NCBI RefSeq assembly: GCF_020873895.1
Contig: NZ_JAHWGT010000004.1
Span: forward strand, 124,001-188,000
Length of the DNA: 64,000 nucleotides
Direction of reading: 5' to 3'
From: Streptomyces sp. DH12
Lineage (GTDB): Bacteria; Actinomycetota; Actinomycetes; Streptomycetales; Streptomycetaceae
In this document: positions 8,799 through 16,245 of the stretch, piece after piece
Numbering within the stretch: the first letter of the stretch is position 1
How the letters are laid out: the number at the start of each line of letters is the position of its first letter
Translations under genes and position numbers: made by a program
The notes under the pieces: model-generated
What the model was told of the DNA's origin: nothing
Seen by the model: only the letters and a program-made list of their open reading frames with translations
Databases searched by the model: none

Positions 8799-8893
8799 GC
8801 CCTTCCACGACCGTCCCCGCCGCCCCGGGGGCCCCCGGCCGTCCGGTGCGCGCTCCCGCGAGCGCCTCCGCACCCCCGGAGGTCCTGCCGTGA
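8795..8893 (+). CDS. possible 32-residue coupled microprotein
   Basis: A GTG overlapping the AtuA stop (GTGA) opens 32 codons ending in TGA that overlaps the GTG of the carboxylase gene (GTGA again). GGAGGA lies six bases before its start. The product is rich in Ala, Pro and Ser without a known domain. It may only carry ribosomes across the gap to couple translation. Protein-level reality is uncertain. Confidence 0.3.
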   Translation: MSPSTTVPAAPGAPGRPVRAPASASAPPEVLP

Positions 8894-10488
8894 CCGTCCT
8901 CGCCTCCGCCCTCGACCCCTCCTCAACCGACCACGCCGCCAACCGCGCCGCCATGCTCGCCCGCCTCGCCGAGCTGGACGCCGAGCACGCCAAGGCGCTG
9001 GCCGGCGGCGGGGAGAAGTACACCGCCCGGCACCGCGCCCGCGGCAAGCTCCTCGCCCGCGAACGCGTCGAGCTGCTGCTGGACGACGACACGCCGTTCC
9101 TCGAACTGTCCCCGCTCGCCGCGTGGGGCTCCGACCACCCCGTCGGCGCCTCGCTCGTCACCGGCATCGGCACCGTCTCGGGCGTCGAGTGCCTCGTCAC
9201 CGCCAACGACCCGACCGTGCGCGGCGGCGCGTCCAACCCGTGGACGCTCCGCAAGGCGCTGCGGGCCAACGAGATCGCCCTCGCCAACCGCCTGCCCGTC
9301 ATCTCCCTGGTCGAGTCGGGCGGCGCGGACCTGCCCTCCCAGAAGGAGATCTTCATCCCGGGCGGCGCCCTCTTCCGCGACCTCACCCGCCTCTCCGCCG
9401 CCGGGATCCCCACGGTCGCCGTCGTCTTCGGCAACTCCACCGCCGGCGGCGCCTACGTCCCCGGCATGTCCGACCACACCGTGATGATCCGCGAACGGTC
9501 GAAGGTCTTCCTCGGCGGCCCGCCACTGGTGCGGATGGCGACCGGTGAGGAGAGCGACGACGAGTCGCTCGGCGGGGCCGAGATGCACGCCCGCACCTCC
9601 GGGCTCGCCGACCACTACGCCTTGGACGAGCACGACGCGCTGCGCCAGGCGCGCCGGATCGTCGCCCGCCTCAACCACCGCAAGGCGCACCCCGCCCCGG
9701 GCCCGGCCGCACCGCCGAAGTACGACCCGGAGGAGCTGCTGGGGATCGTCCCCGGCGACCTGCGCACCCCGTTCGACCCGTTGGAGGTCCTCGCCCGGCT
9801 CGTGGACGGCTCGGACTTCGACGCCTTCAAACCGCTGTACGGCACGAGCCTCACCACCGGCTGGGCGACCCTGCACGGCTACCCGGTGGGCGTCCTCGCC
9901 AACGCGCGGGGCGTGCTGTTCAGCGAGGAGGCGCAGAAGGCCGCCCAGTTCATCCAGCTCGCCAACCAGCGGGACGTCCCGCTGCTCTTCCTCCACAACA
10001 CCACCGGCTACATGGTGGGCCGGGAGTACGAGCAGGGCGGCATCATCAAGCACGGCGCCATGATGATCAACGCCGTCTCCAACAGCCGCGTCCCGCACCT
10101 GTCGGTGCTGCTGGGCGCCTCGTACGGGGCCGGGCACTACGGCATGTGCGGCCGCGCCTACGACCCGCGGTTCCTCTTCGCCTGGCCCAGCGCCAAGTCC
10201 GCCGTCATGGGCCCCCAGCAGCTCGCCGGGGTCCTGTCGATCGTGGCCCGCGCCTCCGCCCGCGCGAAGGGGCAGCCCTACGACGAGGAGGGCGACGCCG
10301 CGCTGCGGGCGGTGGTGGAGCAGCAGATCGAGTCCGAGTCCCTGCCGATGTTCCTGTCCGGGCGGCTGTACGACGACGGGGTCATCGACCCGCGCGACAC
10401 CCGTACCGTCCTCGGGCTGTGCCTGTCGGCGATCCACACCGCACCGGTCGAGGGCGCGCGCGGCGGCTTCGGCGTCTTCAGGATGTGA
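8890..10488 (+). CDS. acyl-CoA carboxylase beta (carboxyltransferase) subunit
   Basis: A 532-residue carboxyltransferase of the methylcrotonyl/geranyl-CoA carboxylase type. It transfers CO2 from biotin to the gamma carbon of an enoyl-CoA. Seen are NDPTVRGGASNPWTLRKALR, LVESGGADLPSQKE, FGNSTAGGAYVPGMSD and, in the second half, LFLHNTTGYMVGREYE and GASYGAGHYGMCGRAYDPR. The GTG at 8890 has GGAGG seven bases before it. It lies six bases before the alpha-subunit gene, as expected for one complex. Choice between methylcrotonyl- and geranyl-CoA needs alignment of the acyl pocket. Confidence 0.9.
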   Translation: MTVLASALDPSSTDHAANRAAMLARLAELDAEHAKALAGGGEKYTARHRARGKLLARERVELLLDDDTPFLELSPLAAWGSDHPVGASLVTGIGTVSGVECLVTANDPTVRGGASNPWTLRKALRANEIALANRLPVISLVESGGADLPSQKEIFIPGGALFRDLTRLSAAGIPTVAVVFGNSTAGGAYVPGMSDHTVMIRERSKVFLGGPPLVRMATGEESDDESLGGAEMHARTSGLADHYALDEHDALRQARRIVARLNHRKAHPAPGPAAPPKYDPEELLGIVPGDLRTPFDPLEVLARLVDGSDFDAFKPLYGTSLTTGWATLHGYPVGVLANARGVLFSEEAQKAAQFIQLANQRDVPLLFLHNTTGYMVGREYEQGGIIKHGAMMINAVSNSRVPHLSVLLGASYGAGHYGMCGRAYDPRFLFAWPSAKSAVMGPQQLAGVLSIVARASARAKGQPYDEEGDAALRAVVEQQIESESLPMFLSGRLYDDGVIDPRDTRTVLGLCLSAIHTAPVEGARGGFGVFRM

Positions 10489-10494
10489 GGCCCC

Positions 10495-12516
10495 GTGATC
10501 GAGACCCTGCTCGTCGCCAACCGCGGTGAGATCGCCTGCCGCGTCCTGCGCACCTGCCGCGACCTGGGCGTGGCGACCGTCGCCGTGCACTCCGACCCGG
10601 ACGCCGGGGCGCTGCACGTGCGGCGGGCGGACGCCGCGGTGCGGCTGCCGGGCGCCGCGCCCGCCGACACGTACCTGCGCGGCGACCTGATCGTGGCCGC
10701 CGCCCTGGCGGCGGGAGCCGACGCGGTGCACCCCGGGTACGGCTTCCTCTCCGAGAACGCCGGCTTCGCGCGGGCCGTCGAGGCGGCCGGGCTGACCTGG
10801 GTGGGGCCGCCGCCCGCCGCGATCGAGGCGATGGCGTCCAAGACCCGCGCGAAGCGCCTCATGGGCGCGGCCCCGCTCGACCCGGCGGCGCTCACCGCGG
10901 CCGACCTGCCCGTCCTGGTCAAGGCTGCGGCGGGCGGCGGCGGGCGCGGCATGCGCGTCGTCCGGGACCTGGCCGCGCTGCCCGGCGAGGTCGCCGCCGC
11001 CCGCGCCGAGGCCCTGTCGGCCTTCGGCGACGACGAGGTGTTCGCCGAGCCGTACGTCACGGGCGGCCGCCACGTCGAGGTGCAGGTCCTCGCCGACGCG
11101 CACGGCACCGTGTGGGCGCTCGGCACCCGCGACTGCTCCCTCCAGCGCCGCCACCAGAAGGTCGTCGAGGAGGCGCCCGCCCCCGGCCTGCCGCCCGCCC
11201 TCGCCGACGGGCTGTGCGCGACCGCGGTGCGCGCCGCCCGCGCCATCGGCTACACCGGCGCGGGCACCGTGGAGTTCCTGGTCGCGGCGGACGGCACCGC
11301 GCACTTCCTGGAGATGAACACCCGCCTCCAGGTCGAGCACCCGGTCACGGAGGCCGTGTACGGCGTCGACCTGGTCGCCCTGCAACTGCGCGTCGCCGAG
11401 GGCGCCGCCCTGCCGCCCGAGCCGCCCGCCCCGCGCGGCCACGCCGTCGAGGCGCGGCTGTACGCCGAGGACCCGGCGCGCGGCTTCGCCCCGCAGACCG
11501 GCACCCTGCACGCGCTCGACGTGCCGGGCGTACGCCTCGACACCGGGTACGCGGCGGGTGACGAGGTCGGCGTCCACTACGACGCGCTGCTCGCCAAGGC
11601 CGTCGCCCACGCCCCGACCCGGCGGGAGGCCGTCCGCGCCCTGGCCGGCGCGCTGGAGCGGGCCCGCGTGCACGGCCCGGTCACCAACCGGGAGCTGCTG
11701 GTACGGACCCTGCGGCATCCGGAGTTCGTCGAGCCCGGCCGGGTCGACACCGGCTTCTACGACCGGCACCTGACCGAGCTGACCGCCCCCGCGCCGGGCG
11801 CCGGACACGCGGCGGTCGCCGCGGCGCTCGCCGAGGCGGCGTCCCGGCCGGGCCCCGGCGCGTGGCGCAACCTCCCCTCGGCGCCCCGCACCCGCGCGTA
11901 CACCGGCCCGGGTGGTCCGGAGCGCCCCGGCGGCCCCGGCGACGGCACGGAGGGCCCCGGCGGCAGTACCGGTGGTTCCGGCGGCGACTCCGGCACGTAC
12001 GTGGTGCGGTACCACCGGACCCGCGACGGCCACGCCCTGCCGGACCACCCCGGCGTGCGGGTCGTGTCGGCCGCGCCCGATCTGGTGCGCCTCGACGTGG
12101 CCGGGGTCGTCCGCCCGTACGCCGTCACCGCCTACCCCGGCCCGGGCGGCGGCACGGGGACCGTCCACGTCGACGCGCCGACGGGCTGCCACCGGTTCAC
12201 GCCCCGCCCGCGCTTCCCCGACCCGGCCGAGCGCACCGCGCCCGGCTCGCTGCCGGCGCCCATGCCCGGCACCGTCGTGCGCGTCGCCGACGGGGTGGCG
12301 GAGGGCGCCCGCGTCGAGGCGGGACAGCCGCTGCTGTGGCTGGAGGCGATGAAGATGGAGCACCGGGTGACCGCCCCGGCCTCCGGCGTCCTCACCGCCC
12401 TGCACGCCGAGCCGGGCCGCCAGGTCCAGGTCGGCGCCCTGCTCGCGGTCGTCACCCCCGACCCGCCGGGGCAGGCCGACCCGGCCCCGCGCCCCGCCGG
12501 CCCGCCCGGGGAGTGA
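10495..12516 (+). CDS. acyl-CoA carboxylase alpha (biotin carboxylase/BCCP) subunit
   Basis: A 673-residue ATP-grasp biotin carboxylase with a C-terminal biotinyl domain; Lys620 in EAMKMEH is the biotin site. The biotin carboxylase begins LLVANRGEIACRV and contains PGYGFLSENA, the glycine-rich KAAAGGGGRGMR loop and EMNTRLQVEHPVTE. The stretch between SKTRAKRLM and PVLVKA is about 14 residues shorter than usual, removing part of the ATP-grasp B domain, but the frame is intact. A Gly/Pro-rich linker near residues 475-500 precedes the swivel region. GTG start with GAGG upstream. Confidence 0.92.
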   Translation: MIETLLVANRGEIACRVLRTCRDLGVATVAVHSDPDAGALHVRRADAAVRLPGAAPADTYLRGDLIVAAALAAGADAVHPGYGFLSENAGFARAVEAAGLTWVGPPPAAIEAMASKTRAKRLMGAAPLDPAALTAADLPVLVKAAAGGGGRGMRVVRDLAALPGEVAAARAEALSAFGDDEVFAEPYVTGGRHVEVQVLADAHGTVWALGTRDCSLQRRHQKVVEEAPAPGLPPALADGLCATAVRAARAIGYTGAGTVEFLVAADGTAHFLEMNTRLQVEHPVTEAVYGVDLVALQLRVAEGAALPPEPPAPRGHAVEARLYAEDPARGFAPQTGTLHALDVPGVRLDTGYAAGDEVGVHYDALLAKAVAHAPTRREAVRALAGALERARVHGPVTNRELLVRTLRHPEFVEPGRVDTGFYDRHLTELTAPAPGAGHAAVAAALAEAASRPGPGAWRNLPSAPRTRAYTGPGGPERPGGPGDGTEGPGGSTGGSGGDSGTYVVRYHRTRDGHALPDHPGVRVVSAAPDLVRLDVAGVVRPYAVTAYPGPGGGTGTVHVDAPTGCHRFTPRPRFPDPAERTAPGSLPAPMPGTVVRVADGVAEGARVEAGQPLLWLEAMKMEHRVTAPASGVLTALHAEPGRQVQVGALLAVVTPDPPGQADPAPRPAGPPGE

Positions 12517-12566
12517 CCGGCCGCCGCGCACGTCCCGCCCGTCCAGTCCGCACAGGAGGAACAGGC

Positions 12567-13718
12567 ATGACCGCAGTCACCGGCACCCCCTTCGAGACCC
12601 CCGAGCAGCAGGCGCTGCGCACCGCCGTCGCCGCCCTCGGCCGCCGCCACGCCGACACCCACGAGGAGCACCCCGAGGTGCTGTGGACGGAGGCCGGCAA
12701 GCTCGGCTACCTGGGCGTGAACCTGCCCGAGCAGTACGGCGGCGGGGGTGGCGGCATCACGGAACTCACCATCGTGCTGGAGGAGTTGGGCGCGGCCGGT
12801 TGCCCGCTCCTGCTGATGATCGTCTCGCCGGCCATCTGCGGCACGGTCATCGCCCGGTTCGGCAGCGACGAGCAGCGGCGGCGGTGGCTGCCCGGACTGG
12901 CCGACGGCAGCCGGATCATGGCCTTCGGGATCACCGAGCCCGACGCGGGCTCCAACTCCCACCGCATCACCACCACCGCCCGCCGCGCCGCCGGCGGATG
13001 GGTGCTGTCCGGCCGCAAGGTCTTCGTCTCCGGAGTCGACCTGGCGGACGAGACGATGATCGTCGGCCGTACGGCGGACGCCCGGACGGGCGCGCTGAAG
13101 CCGTGCCTGTTCGTCGTCCCGCGCGACGCGCCCGGCTTCCGCCGCACCGCCATCGACATGGAGCTGCGGGCCCGGGAGAAGCAGTTCGAGCTGGTCCTCG
13201 ACGACGTGCGGCTGCCCGCCGACGCCCTCGTCGGCGACGAGGACGCGGGGCTGCTCCAACTGTTCGCCGGGCTCAACCCCGAGCGGGTGATGACGGCGGC
13301 GTTCGCGCTGGGCATGGGCCGCTTCGCGCTCGCGCGGGCCGTCGCGTACGCGAAGGAGCGGCAGGTGTGGAAGGCCCCCATCGGCTCCCACCAGGCGATC
13401 GCGCACCCGCTCGCCCAGTCCCACATCGAACTGGAGCTGGCCCGCCTGATGACGCGGCGGGCGGCCGCGCTCTGCGACGCGGGCGACGACGCGGGCGCCG
13501 GCGAGGCGGCGAACATGGCGAAGTACGCGGCGGCCGAGGCGTGCGTACAGGCCGTCGACCGGGCCGTGCACACCCTCGGCGGCAACGGCCTCACCCGCGA
13601 GTACGGACTCGGCAGGCTCGTCACCGCCTCCCGCGTGGCCCGCATAGCACCGGTGAGCCGGGAAATGATCCTGAACTACGTCTCGCACCAGTCCCTGGGA
13701 CTCCCCAAGTCGTACTGA
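12567..13718 (+). CDS. acyl-CoA dehydrogenase
   Basis: A 383-residue flavoprotein that makes an alpha,beta-double bond in a branched or terpenoid acyl-CoA. FAD and substrate motifs are MAFGITEPDAGSNSH and the C-terminal HTLGGNGLTREYGL. The usual C-terminal base (YEGT) is replaced by APVSREM; Glu239 in NPERV fits the alternative base position known from isovaleryl-CoA dehydrogenase. The ATG has AGGAGG upstream. By position it corresponds to AtuD (citronellyl-CoA) or LiuA. A short tandem repeat (CGTACCGACCACGC-like) follows the stop. Confidence 0.9.
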   Translation: MTAVTGTPFETPEQQALRTAVAALGRRHADTHEEHPEVLWTEAGKLGYLGVNLPEQYGGGGGGITELTIVLEELGAAGCPLLLMIVSPAICGTVIARFGSDEQRRRWLPGLADGSRIMAFGITEPDAGSNSHRITTTARRAAGGWVLSGRKVFVSGVDLADETMIVGRTADARTGALKPCLFVVPRDAPGFRRTAIDMELRAREKQFELVLDDVRLPADALVGDEDAGLLQLFAGLNPERVMTAAFALGMGRFALARAVAYAKERQVWKAPIGSHQAIAHPLAQSHIELELARLMTRRAAALCDAGDDAGAGEAANMAKYAAAEACVQAVDRAVHTLGGNGLTREYGLGRLVTASRVARIAPVSREMILNYVSHQSLGLPKSY

Positions 13719-13771
13719 CCACGCCCGTACCGACCACGCTCGTACCGACCACGCCATCGGAGGCGAGAGCC

Positions 13772-14506
13772 ATGCCCCTGGTCACCACCGCCCACGACCG
13801 TGCCGTCGCCACGCTCACGCTGGACGCGCCGGACACCCGCAACGCCCTCTCCGCCCGGCTGGTCGCCGAACTGGCGGACGCGCTGGCCGACTGCGCGCGG
13901 GACCCGGCCGTCCGGGCGGTGGTGCTCACGCACACCGGCACCACGTTCAGCGCGGGCGCCGACCTGAAGGCGCCGCCGAGCCCGTACGCCTTCGTGGCGC
14001 TGCTGCGCCGGATCGTGGAGCTGCCGAAGCCGGTGGTGGCGCGGGTCGCGGGGCGGGTGCGGGCGGGCGGGCTCGGGCTGGTCGCGGCGGCCGACCTGGT
14101 GGTGGCGTCGGAGGACTCCGACTTCGCCCTGACGGAGGTCAGGATCGGCGTCGCCCCGGCCCTGGTCTCCCTCACCCTGCTCCCCCGCCTCGACCAGCGG
14201 GCGGCGGCCCGCTACTACCTGACGGGGGAGCCCTTCGACGCGGCCGAGGCGGCGCGGGTGGGCCTGGTGACGACGGCGGCCCCGGACGTCGACGCGGCCC
14301 TCGGCCCGCTCCTGGACGCGCTGCGCAAGGGCTCGCCGCAGGGTCTGGCGGAGTCGAAGCGGCTGGTGACGGCTAGGGTGCTGGAGACCTTCGAGCGCGA
14401 CGCGGAGGACCTCGTGCAGCGCTCGGCGCAGCTCTTCGCCTCGGCGGAGGCGCGTGAGGGAATGACGGCCTTCCTGGAACGACGGGACCCCGCATGGGCG
14501 ATGTGA
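13772..14506 (+). CDS. enoyl-CoA hydratase/isomerase family protein
   Basis: A 244-residue crotonase-fold enzyme. The oxyanion-hole stretch FSAGADLK and the catalytic-Glu region FALTEVRIGVAP are present. The first crotonase Glu region reads RAGGLGLVAAAD, lacking the usual glutamate, as in some LiuC/AtuE-like hydratases. It would hydrate the glutaconyl-type product of the carboxylase. GGAGG precedes the ATG at 13772. The 3' end overlaps the TetR gene by 13 bases. Confidence 0.85.
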   Translation: MPLVTTAHDRAVATLTLDAPDTRNALSARLVAELADALADCARDPAVRAVVLTHTGTTFSAGADLKAPPSPYAFVALLRRIVELPKPVVARVAGRVRAGGLGLVAAADLVVASEDSDFALTEVRIGVAPALVSLTLLPRLDQRAAARYYLTGEPFDAAEAARVGLVTTAAPDVDAALGPLLDALRKGSPQGLAESKRLVTARVLETFERDAEDLVQRSAQLFASAEAREGMTAFLERRDPAWAM

Positions 14507-15069
14507 CGCCGAAGCAGGACCGCAGCCGCGTCACCCGGCAGCGGCTGCTCGAAGCCGCCGTGGCGTGCCTGGCCGAACGCGGCTGGGCGGGCTCCACGGT
14601 CTCCGTGGTCGCCGAGCGGGCGGGGGTGTCGCGGGGCGCCGCGCAGCACCACTTCCCCACCCGCGAGGACCTGTTCACGGCGGCCGTGGAGTTCGTCGCC
14701 GAGGAGCGGTCGCAGGCACTGCGGGGGCTCACCGGCAGGAGTCGCGCCGAGGTGGTCGAGGCGCTGGTCGCCCTGTACACGGGGCCGCTGTTCCGGGCGG
14801 CCCTGCACCTGTGGGTGGCCGCGTCGGACGAGGACCAGCTGCGCCCCCGGGTCACCGAGCTGGAGGCCCGGGTCGGCCGGGAGACGCACCGCATGGCGGT
14901 CGAGCTGCTGGGCGCGGACGAGTCGCGGCCGGGCGTGCGGGAGACCGTCCAGGGGCTGCTGGACATGGCGCGGGGGCTGGGGCTGGCGACCCTCCTCACG
15001 GACGACTCGGCCCGCCGGGCGCGGGTGGTGGCCCAGTGGGCCCGCCTGCTGGACGACGCCCTGGGCTGA
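14494..15069 (+). CDS. TetR-family regulator of the acyl-CoA operon
   Basis: A 191-residue repressor with an N-terminal TetR helix-turn-helix (VSVVAERAGVSRGAAQHHFPTRE, residues about 37-60) and an all-helical ligand domain. It is the last gene of the operon and overlaps the hydratase, so it probably controls its own operon through the palindrome at 6158-6175. The ligand is likely a pathway acyl-CoA, by analogy with AtuR, LiuR-like and KstR2 regulators. Confidence 0.85.
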   Translation: MGDVTPKQDRSRVTRQRLLEAAVACLAERGWAGSTVSVVAERAGVSRGAAQHHFPTREDLFTAAVEFVAEERSQALRGLTGRSRAEVVEALVALYTGPLFRAALHLWVAASDEDQLRPRVTELEARVGRETHRMAVELLGADESRPGVRETVQGLLDMARGLGLATLLTDDSARRARVVAQWARLLDDALG

Positions 15070-15130
15070 CCGGCGAGGCGCTCCGGGGGCCCGCCGGTCA
15101 GGCCGGATGGGCAAGCGATCGGAGCAGCCC

Positions 15131-16114
15131 CTACGGCGCGCGGCGGCCGGTGCGGGCGCGTACGGCGCCGATGCTCGCCGCGACGACCAGGCTGATCGCG
15201 AGGGCGTCGGTGACGGACAGGGCCTGGTGCAGCACGAGGAAGCCGGCCAGGGCGGCGACGGCCGGTTCCAGGCTCATCAGCACCGCGAAGGTCGGCGCCG
15301 GCAGCCGGCGCAGGGCGGCGAGCTCCAGGGTGTACGGCAGGACGGACGACATCAGCGCCACCGCCAGGCCCAGCGCGAGCGTCGACGGCACGGCCAGGGC
15401 GGTGCCCGCCTCCGCGAGGCCGAGCGGCAGGCTCACCAGCGCGCCGACGACCATGGCGAGCGCGAGCCCGTCGGCCTGCGGGAAGCGCCGGCCGGTACGG
15501 GCGCTGAAGACGATGTACGCGGCCCACAGGGCGCCCGCCGCGAGGGCGAAGCCCGCGCCGACCGGGTCCAGCCGGTCGAAGCCGCCGCCGCTGAGCAGCA
15601 CGACGCCCGCCAGGGCGAGGCCCGCCCACAGGAAGCTGACCGCGCGCCGGGACGCCACGACGGACAGGGCCAGCGGGCCCAGCACCTCCAGGGTGACGGC
15701 CGCGCCGAGCGGGATGCGGTCGACGGCCTGGTAGAAGCAGATGTTCATGCCGGCCATCGCGACGCCGAACGCGACGACGGTCCCCCAGTCCGACCGGCTG
15801 TGGCCGCGCAGCCGGGGGCGGCACACCGCCAGCAGGACCAGCGCGGCGAGGGCCAGCCGTAGCGTGACCACGCCGAGCGCGCCGGCACGGGGCATCAGCA
15901 GCACGGCGAGCGCGGCGCCGAACTGCACCGACAGGGCCCCGGCCACCACCAGGGCGACCGGTCCGAGCGCGCCCCTGCCCTGCGGGGCGGCGGCCCCCGG
16001 GAGGGCCGGCCCCGGGGCCTCGGCGGCGGGGGCCGCGGCCGGGGCGTCCGCGGGGAGCGGCGAGGGGGTGTGCGCGGGGGCCGCCGGGGTGTGCGCGGTA
16101 CGGGCGTCGTTCAC
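15131..16114 (-). CDS. EamA/DMT-family transporter (RhtA-like)
   Basis: A 327-residue inner-membrane protein: an Ala/Pro-rich N-terminal tail of about 45 residues, then ten predicted membrane segments in two EamA repeats (for example MAGMNICFYQAVDRIPLGAA and VALMSSVLPYTLELAALRRL). RhtA-type members export threonine/homoserine or related metabolites. GTG at 16114 is taken; an in-frame ATG at 16228 would add 38 residues, including five consecutive Glu, and would place the inverted repeat at 16177-16210 inside the gene. Confidence 0.82.
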   Translation of the reverse strand: MNDARTAHTPAAPAHTPSPLPADAPAAAPAAEAPGPALPGAAAPQGRGALGPVALVVAGALSVQFGAALAVLLMPRAGALGVVTLRLALAALVLLAVCRPRLRGHSRSDWGTVVAFGVAMAGMNICFYQAVDRIPLGAAVTLEVLGPLALSVVASRRAVSFLWAGLALAGVVLLSGGGFDRLDPVGAGFALAAGALWAAYIVFSARTGRRFPQADGLALAMVVGALVSLPLGLAEAGTALAVPSTLALGLAVALMSSVLPYTLELAALRRLPAPTFAVLMSLEPAVAALAGFLVLHQALSVTDALAISLVVAASIGAVRARTGRRAP

Positions 16115-16176
16115 CGGTGTCTCGTCTTCCTCTTCTTCCTCGTTCGTGGTGCCCGGGGCTTCGGAGGGACCCGTTC

Positions 16177-16210
16177 CACTGCTTGGCCGTCCCGTCCACG
16201 GTAAGCAGTG
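16177..16210. promoter_or_regulatory. inverted repeat upstream of the EamA gene
   Basis: CACTGCTT (16177-16184) and AAGCAGTG (16203-16210) form 8-bp arms with an 18-base spacer. It may be an operator or a transcript hairpin. Its position depends on which start of the transporter is real. Confidence 0.3.
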
Positions 16211-16245
16211 AAACAGGTGGACGGCCATGGCAGGGTGCCCTTTTC

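Noticed and set aside
5994-9440. 1148-codon minus-strand open frame
   Set aside because: It is a shadow of the acyl-CoA operon: the product is Arg/Gly/Ala-rich with no domain, and the plus-strand genes have clear families, ribosome sites and overlaps.
10495-12516. Biotin carboxylase read as a broken gene because of the short ATP-grasp B domain
   Set aside because: The frame is intact, all other motifs and the biotin lysine are present, and the operon context is intact.
8923-12531. 1202-codon minus-strand open frame opposite the carboxylase genes
   Set aside because: Same GC-bias artefact; composition (long Arg, Gly, Val runs) is that of antisense to GC3-rich codons.
12683-14506. Fusion of acyl-CoA dehydrogenase and enoyl-CoA hydratase in one 607-codon frame
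   Set aside because: The first half is out of the dehydrogenase frame and is Arg-rich noise; the hydratase has its own GGAGG and ATG at 13772.
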